Positions 1 through 8,912 are shown, counted from the stretch's first letter. The stretch is 64,000 nucleotides of DNA from Actibacterium sp. XHP0104 (GCF_025751515.1 NZ_JAOWLE010000005.1:186001-250000), one strand, 5' to 3'. The notes: a model not told the origin generated them from the sequence alone. Numbers and translations: made by a program.

Positions 1-113
1 GCCTGCGAATAGTGTTCCTCCTGGTGCTTCTTGCCCGGTGCGCGCGCTTTCTTCAGCTCGCCGATCCGCTGATCGAGCGTTTCAAGACGCTCTTTATCCT
101 CCGGATCCACCAT
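1..113 (-). CDS. atpI: ATP synthase protein I (AtpI), N-terminal part only
   Basis: The first 37 or so codons of a minus-strand gene that runs off the left edge. The protein begins MVDPEDKERLETLDQRIGEL, is strongly charged, and then reads KKHQEEHYSQA, which I recognise as the cytoplasmic N-terminus of alphaproteobacterial AtpI just before its first membrane helix. AtpI is a small membrane protein that helps assemble the c-ring of F0F1 ATP synthase; the atpB, E and F genes would be expected further left. The membrane segments lie outside the window, so the call rests on the short N-terminal signature. The 182 bases between this start and the next gene hold nothing I can identify. Confidence 0.7.
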   Translation of the reverse strand, partial: MVDPEDKERLETLDQRIGELKKARAPGKKHQEEHYSQ

Positions 114-295
114 GACAATCGCCCCCTTGGACAGTCGCCGCGAACCTAGAAAGCCGGGGGCCCTGAGTCAAGCGCGATCGGCGCCCGAATCCTGCCATGT
201 AACTAGCTGTAAATAAACGATAATGACCGAACGCACCTCGGGGCCCTGTCGCCCCCGGCCCGCCTGTCCGGCGCTAACAGGGGTAAATCCGTTAT

Positions 296-1210
296 TCAAC
301 CATCTGGTTGATGATCCGGTTTGACCCGCGGCATGTACAGCCTGCGCAGCAGCCGCCCGTCGATGGCGATCAGCCCGGCAAAGATCACCAGCATCCCGAT
401 CATCTGCGGCAGGTGCAGCTCTTCCTTGAGGACGAACACCCCCAGCACCACGGCAGAGACCGGCGCAATGAAGGTCACGGTCGAGGTGGCTGTCGCGCCG
501 ACACGCGGCAACAGCCAATAGAGCAGGATGAACGCCGCCGAGGTCAGCACGAACCCGATCACGCCCAGCGCCGCCCAAGTTTGGGGCTGGGTAATCTGCG
601 GCACGCCCTCGCGCCACAGCGCCAGCGGGGTCAGGATCAGCGTGGCCAGGGTCAGGCTCCAGGCCGTCAGGGCGGTGGGCGGCATGCCCTTGATAGAGCG
701 GGCATGGTTCATCGCCACGGCGTAGCACAGGGGGGCCAGCGCGGCGAAGAGGATCGCCCACAGCTCTGCCCCGCCGCCCGACCGCAGGGCCGGCAGCGCC
801 AGCAGCGCGATCCCGGCAAAGCCCGCCAGCACGCCCAGAGATTTCAGCGCGGTCGCCTTTTCACCGCCGGGCCACAGGTGCGATACGATCACCACCATCA
901 CGGGCGTCAGCGCGTTCACGATACCCGCCGCGCCCGAGCCGATATGCTGTTGTGCCAGCGGATAAACCGAAAGCGGCACGCCATAGAAGAACAGGCCCAG
1001 CACCAGCATCTGCCCCAGCTGGCGCAGCGAGACCGGCACCAGCCCCCCAGTCGCGGCCAGCCAGACCCAACAGCCCAGCGCCCCCAGCGCGATGCGCAGC
1101 ATCGACACCGACAGCGGCCCCAGCTCGCGCAGCAGGATCGCGTTCAGAAAGAACGACGCGCCCCAGCCCATGCCAAGGATAAAAATCAGCACCCAATATC
1201 GCAGCGGCAT
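296..1210 (-). CDS. DMT-family (EamA) permease
   Basis: A 304-residue integral membrane protein with about ten hydrophobic helices arranged as two EamA repeats, the usual size and layout for drug/metabolite transporter superfamily exporters in the inner membrane. The substrate cannot be read from sequence. I chose the ATG at 1210 (MPLRYWVL) because it begins directly at the first helix and has an AGGGG ribosome site about 8 bases upstream; the frame stays open further upstream but that part is polar and not family-like. It is divergent from the ArsR-type regulator that starts 96 bases away, which may control it. Confidence 0.85.
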   Translation of the reverse strand: MPLRYWVLIFILGMGWGASFFLNAILLRELGPLSVSMLRIALGALGCWVWLAATGGLVPVSLRQLGQMLVLGLFFYGVPLSVYPLAQQHIGSGAAGIVNALTPVMVVIVSHLWPGGEKATALKSLGVLAGFAGIALLALPALRSGGGAELWAILFAALAPLCYAVAMNHARSIKGMPPTALTAWSLTLATLILTPLALWREGVPQITQPQTWAALGVIGFVLTSAAFILLYWLLPRVGATATSTVTFIAPVSAVVLGVFVLKEELHLPQMIGMLVIFAGLIAIDGRLLRRLYMPRVKPDHQPDG

Positions 1211-1306
1211 GGCGTGGCCCCTTTCGCGATCGTTCTTTGCGCAGGCCGCGAGGTTGTCAATCGGCGCGCTCTTTTCCTTGGCGTCACTTGCGGCTAGGGT
1301 TCGCGC

Positions 1307-1639
1307 ATGGCCCAGCTCGACACGATCTTTGCGGCGCTTGCCGATCCGACCCGCCGCCAGATCCTCGAGATGCTGCTCGAGGATGACATGGCCGTGACCG
1401 ACGTGGCCGAGCCGTTTGAGATGTCGCTGGCCGCCATCTCCAAGCACCTGACCATCCTGATGCGCGCCGGGTTGATCAGCCAGGAAAAGCGCGGACGGGT
1501 GAAATGGTGCAAGCTGGAACCTGACGCGCTGCGCGATGCGTCGGTCTGGATGCAAAGCTTTGGCCAGTTCGAGGCGGTCAACCTGGACGCGTTCGAGAAA
1601 TTCCTGGCATCTGAACTGGGCGACAGCCCCGAGGCCTAA
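1307..1639 (+). CDS. ArsR-family winged-helix transcriptional regulator
   Basis: A 110-residue regulator with the typical ArsR opening (FAALADPTRRQILEML) and a recognition helix around residues 40-55 (MSLAAISKHLTILMRAG), followed by a beta wing (KRGRVKWCKLEP). The ArsR metal-binding motif ELCVCD is absent and the only cysteine is in the wing, so I expect a ligand-independent or non-metal member. It is divergent from the DMT permease gene and convergent with the LysR gene at 1650. Target unknown; regulation of the neighbouring permease is an inference from arrangement. Confidence 0.85.
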   Translation: MAQLDTIFAALADPTRRQILEMLLEDDMAVTDVAEPFEMSLAAISKHLTILMRAGLISQEKRGRVKWCKLEPDALRDASVWMQSFGQFEAVNLDAFEKFLASELGDSPEA

Positions 1640-1649
1640 GCGCGCGCCG

Positions 1650-2531
1650 TCAGACCCACGATTTGGCCGCCTCTTTCAGTGCGGTGGAAAAGGCCTGCAC
1701 CTTGGGCGTGCGGTGCAGATCGACATGGGTGACCAGCCACAGCTCGCTGTCCCATTCGGGCCGGGGCGGCATGACCTGCACCAGATCCCCGGCCTGCTCG
1801 GCACGCCACAGCGGCACGAATCCGATGCCGCCGCCATGTTGCACCGCATCGAACTGATCGCGCGGATCTGACAGGCGCAGGCGAATGTTGTCGGCGGGCA
1901 CATTGGCGCGCATCCATTGGCTGAACAGCGCGCGGTGGTTTTCGTCAAGCGGGCCGACGAACCGGTGGGCGGCGAAATCGCCAGGGCCCTTGGGCATGCC
2001 GAACTGCGCGACATAGCTTTGATGCGCATAAAGCGCGACCTGCGCGCGGGCCAGAAGCTGCACCACGTTGTCGGGGTCTTGCGGGCGGGCACCGGCGCGG
2101 ATCGCGACATGGGCCTCGCCATATTCCAGTCGGAACAGCCGTGAATCTGTCACCAGCCGCACCGACAGGTCGCAATGTTCGTTCTGAAAGGCGGTGACCA
2201 CGGGCAGCAAGAGCGGCGCAAAGCCCTCGACGGCTGTGATGACCAGTTCGCCAGTGACGGCGGCGCCGTGGCCATGCAGACGCCCGGCCAGCTGTTCGAA
2301 CTGGTCGGCAGTGGCCTGCGCAACGCGCAACAGATCCTGCCCGGCCTCGGTGGCGGTATAGCCGCGGGCGTGGCGCTGAAACAGCTTGACGCCCAGCCGC
2401 CCCTCTAACGCGTCGATATGCCGGATCACCGTTGCATGATGCACGCCCAGCGCCTCGGCCGCGCCGCTGACCGTGCCCAGACGCGCAACGTGATAGGCCG
2501 TGCGGACCTCATCCCAGTTTTCAATATCCAT
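1650..2531 (-). CDS. LysR-family transcriptional regulator
   Basis: A 293-residue protein with the N-terminal LysR helix-turn-helix (YHVARLGTVSGAAEALGVHH at about residues 14-33) and a C-terminal periplasmic-binding-like effector domain. It is transcribed divergently from the azoreductase gene with a 104-base gap, the standard arrangement for a LysR protein controlling its neighbour and itself. It starts at the ATG at 2531. The effector is unknown. Confidence 0.88.
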   Translation of the reverse strand: MDIENWDEVRTAYHVARLGTVSGAAEALGVHHATVIRHIDALEGRLGVKLFQRHARGYTATEAGQDLLRVAQATADQFEQLAGRLHGHGAAVTGELVITAVEGFAPLLLPVVTAFQNEHCDLSVRLVTDSRLFRLEYGEAHVAIRAGARPQDPDNVVQLLARAQVALYAHQSYVAQFGMPKGPGDFAAHRFVGPLDENHRALFSQWMRANVPADNIRLRLSDPRDQFDAVQHGGGIGFVPLWRAEQAGDLVQVMPPRPEWDSELWLVTHVDLHRTPKVQAFSTALKEAAKSWV

Positions 2532-2635
2532 TTATGTGCACCAGCTCACAACTCATGTTGAATATCGCGAATTGTGTTCATTTCCGCAAGTGTCATCTTG
2601 GGAACAGACAGTTACCCAATGGCAGGAGCCACCCA

Positions 2636-3232
2636 ATGACCCGCACCATTCTTCGCATCGACAGCTCGATCAAAGGCCCGCAATCGGTGTCGCGCCAGTT
2701 GACCGACAAGGTGATCGCCCGACTGACCGCCGACGCCCCCGACGCCACGGTCGTCACCCGCGACCTGGCCGCCCTGCCCGCCCCGATGATCGACGGCGGA
2801 TGGCTGGGCGCGGTGTTCACCGATGCCGATCAGCGCAACGCCGACCAGACCCAGGTTGCGGCCCTATCGGACACGCTGATCGACGAGGTGAAAGCCGCCG
2901 ATACGATCGTGATCGGCCTGCCGATCTACAATTTCAACATGCCCGCCCAGCTGAAGGCTTGGCTGGATCAGCTGACCCGTGCTGGCGTGACCTTTAGATA
3001 TACCGAAAACGGCCCCGTCGGCCTGGTCGAGAACACCCGCGCCATCGTGGTGATGACCTCGGACGGCACCAAGATGGGGTCCGAGATCGACTTTGCCACG
3101 CCCTATCTGAAACACTTGCTGGGCTTTATCGGCATCACCGATGTGCAGTTCGTCGCCGCCGACGCCATGGTGCATGACCGCGAGGCCACGCTGAAAGCCG
3201 CGCATGAGGCGGTCGAACGCCTGGCAGCCTGA
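2636..3232 (+). CDS. azoR: FMN-dependent NADH:quinone/azo oxidoreductase (AzoR)
   Basis: A 198-residue cytoplasmic flavodoxin-fold enzyme that reduces azo compounds and quinones with NADH and bound FMN. The N-terminal strand and FMN phosphate loop read ILRIDSSIKGPQSVSRQL, and PIYNFNMPAQLKAWLDQLTR (about residues 99-118) is the conserved AzoR active-site segment. Length matches the family (about 200). The ATG at 2636 has AGGAG about 8 bases upstream; the frame is open earlier but lacks a ribosome site. The divergent LysR gene is the likely regulator, giving a quinone or electrophile stress unit. Confidence 0.88.
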   Translation: MTRTILRIDSSIKGPQSVSRQLTDKVIARLTADAPDATVVTRDLAALPAPMIDGGWLGAVFTDADQRNADQTQVAALSDTLIDEVKAADTIVIGLPIYNFNMPAQLKAWLDQLTRAGVTFRYTENGPVGLVENTRAIVVMTSDGTKMGSEIDFATPYLKHLLGFIGITDVQFVAADAMVHDREATLKAAHEAVERLAA

Positions 3233-3297
3233 CATGAAAGGCCGGGCGGCCAGAGCCTTGACTCTGCGCTGATCCCGGCCTAAACCGCCCGAGATTT

Positions 3298-3319
3298 CCG
3301 GAAGTGGCCATACTTCCGG
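3298..3319. terminator. Hairpin downstream of azoR, upstream of ffh
   Basis: CCGGAAGT and ACTTCCGG form a perfect 8-base-pair stem around a 6-base loop. A weaker CCTTG/CAAGG stem follows at once. No U-tract follows, so termination is uncertain; it may instead shape the ffh leader. Confidence 0.35.
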
Positions 3320-3439
3320 TCCTTGGTTAACAAGGATCGCCCCCCGTCAGCGAGGTTTCGCCCACGGGGGACATTGGCGTTTTAGGCGTCGGCCCTTATC
3401 TGGGGCGGGCAAGGATCAACGGTCTTAGGAGGGCCAGGC

Positions 3440-4948
3440 ATGTTTGAAAATCTATCCGAACGCCTGTCTGGCGTATTCGACCGCCTGACCAAACAGGGCG
3501 CCCTGTCCGAGGATGACGTCAAGACCGCCCTGCGCGAAGTGCGCGTTGCGTTGCTAGAGGCTGACGTTTCGCTGCCCGTGGCGCGTGATTTCGTGCGTGC
3601 CGTGCAGGAAAAGGCCACCGGCCAGGCCGTGACCAAATCGGTGACGCCGGGCCAGCAGGTGGTCAAGATCGTCCATGACGAGCTGGTGCATGTGCTGGCC
3701 GGCGACGACGAGGCGACCGAGCTTAAGATCGACAACCCGCCCGCGCCGATCCTGATGGTCGGCCTGCAGGGCTCGGGTAAAACCACCACCACCGCCAAGC
3801 TGGCGAAACGGCTGAAGGAAAAGAACGGCAAGCGGGTGCTGATGGCCTCGCTCGACGTCTACCGCCCCGCCGCACAAGATCAGCTGGCTGTGCTGGGTGC
3901 GCAGATCGGGGTTGATACCCTGCCGATCGTGCCGGGCCAGAAACCGGTGGATATCGCCAAGCGCGCCAAGCAGCAGGCCACGCTGGGCGGCTATGACGTC
4001 TACATGCTGGATACCGCCGGCCGTCTGCATATCGACGATGTGCTGATGCAAGAGGTCGAGGACGTTCGCAACGCCGTCAGCCCGCGCGAGACCCTGCTGG
4101 TGGTCGACGGCCTGACCGGTCAGGACGCGGTGAACGTGGCCGAACAGTTCGACGGCCAGATCGGCATCTCGGGCGTGGTGCTGACCCGGATGGATGGCGA
4201 CGGGCGCGGCGGTGCCGCCCTGTCGATGCGCGCCGTTACCGGCAAGCCGATCCGCTTTGTCGGCCTTGGCGAAAAGATGGACGCGGTCGAGGAATTCCAC
4301 CCCGAGCGTATCGCCGGCCGTATCCTCGGCATGGGCGACATCGTTTCGCTGGTGGAAAAGGCCCAGGAAACCATCGAGGCCGAACAGGCCGAGCGCATGA
4401 TGAAACGGTTCCAGAAGGGCCGCTTCAACATGAACGACCTGAAGATGCAGCTGGAACAGATGCTGAAAATGGGCGGCATGGAAGGCGTGATGGGCATGAT
4501 GCCCGGCATGGGCAAGATGGCCAAGCAGGTGCAGGACGCCGGCTTTGACGACAGCATCCTGCGCCGCCAGATCGCGCTGATCAACTCGATGACCAAGGTC
4601 GAGCGCGCGAACCCGCAGATCCTGCAGGCCAGCCGCAAGAAACGCATCGCCGCCGGTGCCGGTCTGGATGTGGCCGAGCTGAACAAGCTGCTGAAGATGC
4701 AGCGCCAGATGGCCGATGTGATGAAGAAGATGGGCAAGATGGGTAAGGGCGGCATGCTGAAACAGGCCATGAAGGGCATGTTCGGCAAGGGCGGGATGCC
4801 CGCCGGCATGGACCCGTCGCAGATGGACGCCAAGGCGCTGGAAGCGGCAGCCAAGCAGATGGGCGGCAAGCTGCCCGGCGGCGGCCTGCCCGGTCTTGGC
4901 GGTGGCGCCCTGCCCCCCGGCCTGTCCGGGTTCGGCAAGAAAAAGTAA
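3440..4948 (+). CDS. ffh: Signal recognition particle GTPase Ffh
   Basis: A 502-residue SRP54 protein that binds signal sequences of nascent membrane proteins and delivers ribosomes to FtsY. The N domain covers roughly residues 1-90; the G domain has the P-loop GLQGSGKT at about 108, DTAGR at about 191 and the TRMDGD guanine-specificity motif at about 248. The methionine-rich M domain (about 330-440) holds the RNA-binding MNSMTKVERANP region and ends in a Gly/Met-rich tail. The start at 3440 follows AGGAGG. It heads a run of co-directional genes leading into rpsP-rimM-trmD. Confidence 0.97.
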   Translation: MFENLSERLSGVFDRLTKQGALSEDDVKTALREVRVALLEADVSLPVARDFVRAVQEKATGQAVTKSVTPGQQVVKIVHDELVHVLAGDDEATELKIDNPPAPILMVGLQGSGKTTTTAKLAKRLKEKNGKRVLMASLDVYRPAAQDQLAVLGAQIGVDTLPIVPGQKPVDIAKRAKQQATLGGYDVYMLDTAGRLHIDDVLMQEVEDVRNAVSPRETLLVVDGLTGQDAVNVAEQFDGQIGISGVVLTRMDGDGRGGAALSMRAVTGKPIRFVGLGEKMDAVEEFHPERIAGRILGMGDIVSLVEKAQETIEAEQAERMMKRFQKGRFNMNDLKMQLEQMLKMGGMEGVMGMMPGMGKMAKQVQDAGFDDSILRRQIALINSMTKVERANPQILQASRKKRIAAGAGLDVAELNKLLKMQRQMADVMKKMGKMGKGGMLKQAMKGMFGKGGMPAGMDPSQMDAKALEAAAKQMGGKLPGGGLPGLGGGALPPGLSGFGKKK

Positions 4949-4957
4949 GAGCCGACC

Positions 4958-5563
4958 ATGAGCACGACCGATATCCCCGTCATCGAAACCCAGCGCCTGA
5001 TCCTGCGCGGCCCCGAGCCCGAGGATTACCCTGATTTCAAGGCGACGTTCTCGAGCTATCGCTCGCGTTTCATGGGCGGGCCGCTGAACAAGTACGAGGC
5101 CTGGATGCTCTATGCGGCCGAGATCGGCCATTGGCGCATTCGCGGATTCGGCATGTGGATGATCCACGACAAGGCCACCGACGAGACGCTGGGCATGGCC
5201 GGCGGCTGGCAGCCCGCGGGCTGGCCCGAACGCGAAATCGCCTGGATCATCTGGCCCGACAAGGCCGGCCATGGCTATGCGCTTGAGGCCACCCATGCCA
5301 CGCGCAAGTATTTCTACAAGCATTGCGGCTGGGAAGGTGCGGTCAGCTATATCGACCCCAAGAACCTGGACAGCATCCGCCTGGCCGAGCGCCTGGGCGC
5401 CAAGAAAGACCCGCTGGCCCAGACCATCGACGGCAATGACGCGGTCTATCGTCATCCGTCGCCCGAGAAGATGCGGTCGAGCCAGATCGCCGACGGGATC
5501 GAGCTGGAAATCAGCCATTACTGCGACCCGCTGTTCAAGCCGAAAGGATGGGCCATTGACTGA
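4958..5563 (+). CDS. GNAT-family N-acetyltransferase
   Basis: A 201-residue protein starting 9 bases after ffh. It opens with ETQRLILRGPEPEDYPDF, typical of RimJ/RimL-like acetyltransferases that modify amino groups using acetyl-CoA. The segment around residues 88-115 (REIAWIIWPDKAGHGYALEA) is the central strand plus the acetyl-CoA pyrophosphate-binding turn, and IDPKNLDSIRLAERLGA is the conserved SxxLxEKxGF-like motif. The substrate is unknown. It probably belongs to the ffh transcript and overlaps the next gene's start. Confidence 0.85.
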   Translation: MSTTDIPVIETQRLILRGPEPEDYPDFKATFSSYRSRFMGGPLNKYEAWMLYAAEIGHWRIRGFGMWMIHDKATDETLGMAGGWQPAGWPEREIAWIIWPDKAGHGYALEATHATRKYFYKHCGWEGAVSYIDPKNLDSIRLAERLGAKKDPLAQTIDGNDAVYRHPSPEKMRSSQIADGIELEISHYCDPLFKPKGWAID

Positions 5564-5852
5564 TCCTGCGACCCGCGCCGCGGAACTTTTGAAAGAGCAC
5601 CGCGAAAGCATCGACCGGCTGGACGCGATCTTGGTCTATACGCTGGGCGAACGCTTCAAGCACACCCAGTCGGTGGGCAAGCTCAAGGCCGAGCATGACC
5701 TGCCGCCCAGTGACCCGGCCCGCGAGGCCAAACAGATTGCCCGGCTCGAAGAGCTGGCCGTTCAGGCCGATCTTGATCCGGAATTCGCCAAGAAATTCCT
5801 GAATTTCATCATTCAGGAAGTCATCAAACACCACGAACAACACCAGAAATAG
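5556..5852 (+). CDS. Chorismate mutase (AroQ type), TTG start
   Basis: A 98-residue all-helical protein matching monofunctional AroQ chorismate mutases, which convert chorismate to prephenate for phenylalanine and tyrosine synthesis. Helix 1 carries [20 protein letters not shown], and the later [20 protein letters not shown] matches the family's second active-site segment. No ATG or GTG is available in frame at the right place; a TTG at 5556 overlaps the GNAT stop codon and has AAAGGA 8 bases upstream, so I take it as the start. Translational coupling to the GNAT gene is likely. Confidence 0.85.
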   Translation: MTDPATRAAELLKEHRESIDRLDAILVYTLGERFKHTQSVGKLKAEHDLPPSDPAREAKQIARLEELAVQADLDPEFAKKFLNFIIQEVIKHHEQHQK

Positions 5853-5895
5853 GCGGCCCGCCCGCCCATCGCCAAATTCCAAGGAGAACCTGACA

Positions 5896-6294
5896 ATGGC
5901 ACTTAAAATTCGTCTCGCCCGTGGCGGCTCGAAAAAACGCCCCTTCTACCGCATCGTTGCCGCCGACTCGCGCATGCCGCGTGACGGCCGTTTCATCGAG
6001 AAGCTGGGCACCTACAACCCGCTGCTGCCCAAAGACAGCGAAGAGCGCGTGAAAATGGACATCGAGCGCGTGCAGTACTGGCTGAGCCAGGGCGCCCAGA
6101 CCACCGACCGCGTCGCCCGCATGCTGGAAGCCGCAGGCGTCAAAGCCAAGGCCGAGCGCAACAACCCCAACAAGGGCACCCCGGGCAAGAAAGCCCAGGA
6201 CCGCGCCGAAGAGAAAGCCGCCAAGGCCGCCGAAGCTGCCGAAGCCGCTGCCGCCCCTGCTGAAGAGGCTGCCGCCGACGAAGGCGCCGAATAA
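5896..6294 (+). CDS. rpsP: 30S ribosomal protein bS16
   Basis: A 132-residue protein beginning [20 protein letters not shown], the bS16 signature. The conserved core ends near residue 80; beyond it is a long Ala/Lys/Glu tail typical of alphaproteobacterial bS16. AAGGAGA precedes the ATG. It begins the rpsP-(EVE)-rimM-trmD series; in many bacteria rimM follows rpsP directly, whereas here an EVE-domain gene lies between them. Confidence 0.97.
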   Translation: MALKIRLARGGSKKRPFYRIVAADSRMPRDGRFIEKLGTYNPLLPKDSEERVKMDIERVQYWLSQGAQTTDRVARMLEAAGVKAKAERNNPNKGTPGKKAQDRAEEKAAKAAEAAEAAAAPAEEAAADEGAE

Positions 6295-6320
6295 TCGGCC
6301 CTTTGGCGAAAGGACAGGCA

Positions 6321-6746
6321 ATGAGCCCCCGTTACTGGATCGGCGTTGCCCACAGCAAACAGGCAGAAGCCGCCCGTATGGGCGGCTTTTGTGCGTTTTC
6401 CCACGGCAAGGAAAGCGCGGTGCGCCGCCTCGGCCCCGGCGACATGTTCGTCTATTACGCACCCAAGACCGATTTCGACGGCGACCCGGTTCAGGCTTTT
6501 GTTCAGCTGGGCCGTGTCACCGACAGCGCCCCGGTCGAGCGATTGCTGCCGGGCACAGACTTTCGTCCCTGGACACGCGGCGCCACCTATGAGGACGTGC
6601 GCGAGGTGCCGGTGCGCCCGATGCTGGAAAGCTTTGGCTTTATCCGCTCGCCCCGGCATTGGGGTATGGCTTTTCGGCGCAGTTTGTTCGAAATTCCCCA
6701 AACGGATTTTGAACTTATCGCAGCAGCGATGCGAGGAACGGCATGA
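6321..6746 (+). CDS. EVE-domain protein (YTH-like fold)
   Basis: A 141-residue single-domain protein. The opening [20 protein letters not shown], the central [16 protein letters not shown] and the later [23 protein letters not shown] are EVE-domain signatures; EVE proteins bind modified nucleobases in DNA or RNA. The ATG at 6321 has AAAGGA about 7 bases upstream and is preferred over a TTG at 6303. The gene starts 26 bases after rpsP and its stop overlaps the rimM start (ATGA), so it is transcribed with ribosome and tRNA maturation genes. A role in recognising modified RNA is an inference from this context. A terminator-like hairpin sits inside codons 16-24. Confidence 0.85.
   Translation: MSPRYWIGVAHSKQAEAARMGGFCAFSHGKESAVRRLGPGDMFVYYAPKTDFDGDPVQAFVQLGRVTDSAPVERLLPGTDFRPWTRGATYEDVREVPVRPMLESFGFIRSPRHWGMAFRRSLFEIPQTDFELIAAAMRGTA
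6368..6390 (+). terminator. Terminator-like hairpin inside the EVE gene
   Basis: AGCCGCCC-GTAT-GGGCGGCT is a perfect 8-base-pair stem with a 4-base loop followed immediately by TTT and then GTGCGTTTT. It lies within the coding sequence, 74 bases after rpsP, so it could let rpsP be expressed above rimM and trmD by premature termination when translation is poor. This is an inference; the same bases encode [11 protein letters not shown]. Confidence 0.5.
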
Positions 6747-7255
6747 GCGACGACAGGCTTTGCGTAGGCGCCATTGGTGGCGCATTCGGGGTGCAGGGCG
6801 AGGTGCGGCTGAAAAGCTTTTGCGCCGATCCCGAGGCCATTGCCGATTACGCCCCGCTTTACACCGAGGATGGCACGCGCACGTTCGATCTGCGGATCAC
6901 CCGCGCGATCAGCGGCGGCTTTGCCGCGCGCATGACGGGGATCACGACCAAGGAAGAGGCCGACGCGCTGAAGGGCACGCGCCTCTTTGCCGATCGCGAC
7001 GCCCTGCCCGACCTGCCCGATGACGAATTCTATCACGCCGACCTGATCGGGCTTGAGGTACTGGATACCGGCGGCCGGGCGCTGGGCGTTGTGCGCTCGG
7101 TTCAGAACCACGGCGCGGGCGATTTGCTAGAGGTGTTCGGCCCCGGCATGAAGGCCACGGTTCTGCTGCCCTTTACCGCCGCTGCGGTGCCGACGGTTGA
7201 CCTCAAGGCTGGGCGCGTGATCGCCGACCCGCCCGAGGGGCTGTTTCCGGAATGA
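6743..7255 (+). CDS. rimM: 16S rRNA processing protein RimM
   Basis: A 170-residue 30S maturation factor. The N-terminal RimM barrel begins [19 protein letters not shown], and the PRC-barrel domain starts near residue 95 with [28 protein letters not shown] is the conserved C-terminal motif. It assists assembly of the 30S head by binding protein uS19. Its ATG overlaps the EVE stop and its TGA overlaps the trmD ATG, showing tight coupling. Confidence 0.96.
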   Translation: MSDDRLCVGAIGGAFGVQGEVRLKSFCADPEAIADYAPLYTEDGTRTFDLRITRAISGGFAARMTGITTKEEADALKGTRLFADRDALPDLPDDEFYHADLIGLEVLDTGGRALGVVRSVQNHGAGDLLEVFGPGMKATVLLPFTAAAVPTVDLKAGRVIADPPEGLFPE

Positions 7256-8067
7256 CCGCGCGCGGGTCGAAATCTCATGGCCGATTGTCGATCTCGGCCA
7301 GCGTGCAGCCGCGCGACCTGATGACCGACCGACCGCGCGTGCGCGGGGCCTGGACGGCGCGGATCATCACGCTGTTTCCCAATGCCTTTCCCGGCGTGCT
7401 CGAGGAATCTCTGACCGGCAAGGCGCTGGATACCGGCACCTGGGCGCTGGAAACCATCGACCTGCGCCCCTTTGGCGAGGGCAAGCACCGCAATGTCGAC
7501 GACACGCCTGCGGGCGGCGGCGCGGGCATGGTGCTGCGCGCCGATGTGGTCGGTGCCGCGCTGGAGCAGGCCGCGATCGGCACGCCCGAGGACCGGGCGC
7601 GCTGGCCCGTTGTCTATCTGTCGCCACGCGGGCGGCGCTTTGATCAGGCCATGGCGCGCCGCTGGGCCGAGGCCGACGGCATCACCCTGCTCTGCGGCCG
7701 GTTCGAGGGTGTCGACCAGCGCGCGCTGGATCATTACCGGGTCGAAGAGGTCAGCCTGGGCGATTTCGTCCTGACCGGCGGCGAGATCGCCGCGCAGGCG
7801 ATGATCGACGCCACGGTGCGGCTGTTGCCGGGCGTGCTGGGCAACCAGGCCTCGACTGAAGAGGAAAGCCATTCAAGCGGCCTGCTGGAGCATCCGCAAT
7901 ACACCCGCCCCGCCGTGTGGAAAGGCCGCCCGATCCCCGAGGTTCTGCAATCGGGCCATCACGGTAAGATCGAGGAATGGCGGCGCGAGCAGTCCCACGC
8001 CCTGACCCGCGAGCGCCGCCCCGACCTGTGGGCCGCCCATCAGGCGCGCGAGAGCGGCCGCGAATGA
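7252..8067 (+). CDS. trmD: tRNA (guanine-37 N1)-methyltransferase TrmD
   Basis: A 271-residue SPOUT methyltransferase that makes m1G37 in tRNA with S-adenosylmethionine. Knot motifs are visible: [16 protein letters not shown], then [12 protein letters not shown], then [20 protein letters not shown]. Residues 1-30 (including [17 protein letters not shown]) precede the usual catalytic start [14 protein letters not shown] recall similar extensions in Rhodobacterales, and the ATG at 7252 overlaps the rimM stop, so the long start is kept. An internal ATG at 7321 is the alternative. Confidence 0.95.
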   Translation: MTARGSKSHGRLSISASVQPRDLMTDRPRVRGAWTARIITLFPNAFPGVLEESLTGKALDTGTWALETIDLRPFGEGKHRNVDDTPAGGGAGMVLRADVVGAALEQAAIGTPEDRARWPVVYLSPRGRRFDQAMARRWAEADGITLLCGRFEGVDQRALDHYRVEEVSLGDFVLTGGEIAAQAMIDATVRLLPGVLGNQASTEEESHSSGLLEHPQYTRPAVWKGRPIPEVLQSGHHGKIEEWRREQSHALTRERRPDLWAAHQARESGRE

Positions 8068-8870
8068 CCCATGTGATCGTGCATGCGGGCTTTCACAAGA
8101 CCGGCACGACCAGCCTGCAACAATGCCTGCGCGCCCATCGCAAATTGCTGAAACCGCATGTGGCGCTGTATTTCGGCGCGCGCCTTGGCCCGGTGCAGCA
8201 TCGCGGGCGGCATTACGGCTATAGCCCCACCGACGAGATGCTGGGCAAGTTCCGCCGCGCCCTGCGCCGGTTTCTGCGCGACGTGCCCGAGGCCGATCAG
8301 ATCGTCCTGTCGCGCGAGGCGTTCAGCGGCGCTCTGCTGGGCGAAACCCGTGTCGATGGCAGCCGCATCACCTGTTACCACCCCACTTCCGTGCCGCTGG
8401 CGCGCGCGTTGGCGGGCGGGCTGCGTGAGCGGTTCGGCGACGGGGTGCAGATGACATTCGTCTATTCGACCCGCGACAATGACAGCATGATCGCCAGCGC
8501 CCACCGGCACCTGCTGCGCCTGCGGCGGATGACCGACGATCTGGATGCCTTTGCCGCCAGCCTGGAGTTCGACATCGCGTCCGAGCTGAATGCCCTGCGC
8601 GCCGCCCTGGGCGACGTGCCGCTGGTCGAGGCGCCGCTGGCGCAATACGGCCCCAGCCCCGCCGGCCCCGCGACGGCCATTCTTGACCTGCTGACCCTGC
8701 CCGACGCGCTGCGCGCCGGCATCACCTGGGACACGCACAACCGCCCCGGCCAAAGCGCCGAATTGTCTCAAGAACTGCTGCATCTCAACCGCACCGTCAC
8801 CGATGACGCCGCGCTGGCGGCAGCCAAGCGCGACCTGTTGCTGGACCGCGAGGGCATCCGCCCCGATTAA
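8064..8870 (+). CDS. P-loop sulfotransferase-like protein
   Basis: A 268-residue protein whose ATG overlaps the trmD stop. The N-terminus VIVHAGFHKTGTTSLQQCL is the PAPS 5'-phosphosulfate loop of sulfotransferases (HxGxxKTGTT), and VYSTRDNDSMIASAHRHLL around residues 133-151 resembles the 3'-phosphate motif (RDP..S). It probably transfers sulfate from PAPS to a carbohydrate or surface polymer, but the acceptor is unknown. Its place between trmD and rplS suggests co-transcription with tRNA modification genes, with no known functional link. Confidence 0.7.
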   Translation: MTHVIVHAGFHKTGTTSLQQCLRAHRKLLKPHVALYFGARLGPVQHRGRHYGYSPTDEMLGKFRRALRRFLRDVPEADQIVLSREAFSGALLGETRVDGSRITCYHPTSVPLARALAGGLRERFGDGVQMTFVYSTRDNDSMIASAHRHLLRLRRMTDDLDAFAASLEFDIASELNALRAALGDVPLVEAPLAQYGPSPAGPATAILDLLTLPDALRAGITWDTHNRPGQSAELSQELLHLNRTVTDDAALAAAKRDLLLDREGIRPD

Positions 8871-8884
8871 TCACCCGCCGCCCC

Positions 8885-8912
8885 TTGCCATATGGGCAAA
8901 TCGTCGTATAAG
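8885..8912 (+). promoter_or_regulatory. Sigma70-like promoter for rplS-rpmE
   Basis: TTGCCA at 8885-8890 and TATAAG at 8907-8912 with a 16-base spacer, just after the sulfotransferase stop. Transcription would start near 8920, giving a leader of about 260 bases before rplS. Confidence 0.55.

Noticed and set aside
3554-5611. 685-codon open frame antisense to ffh
   Set aside because: His/Leu/Gly-rich low-complexity translation that mirrors the codon bias of ffh on the other strand; no family features.
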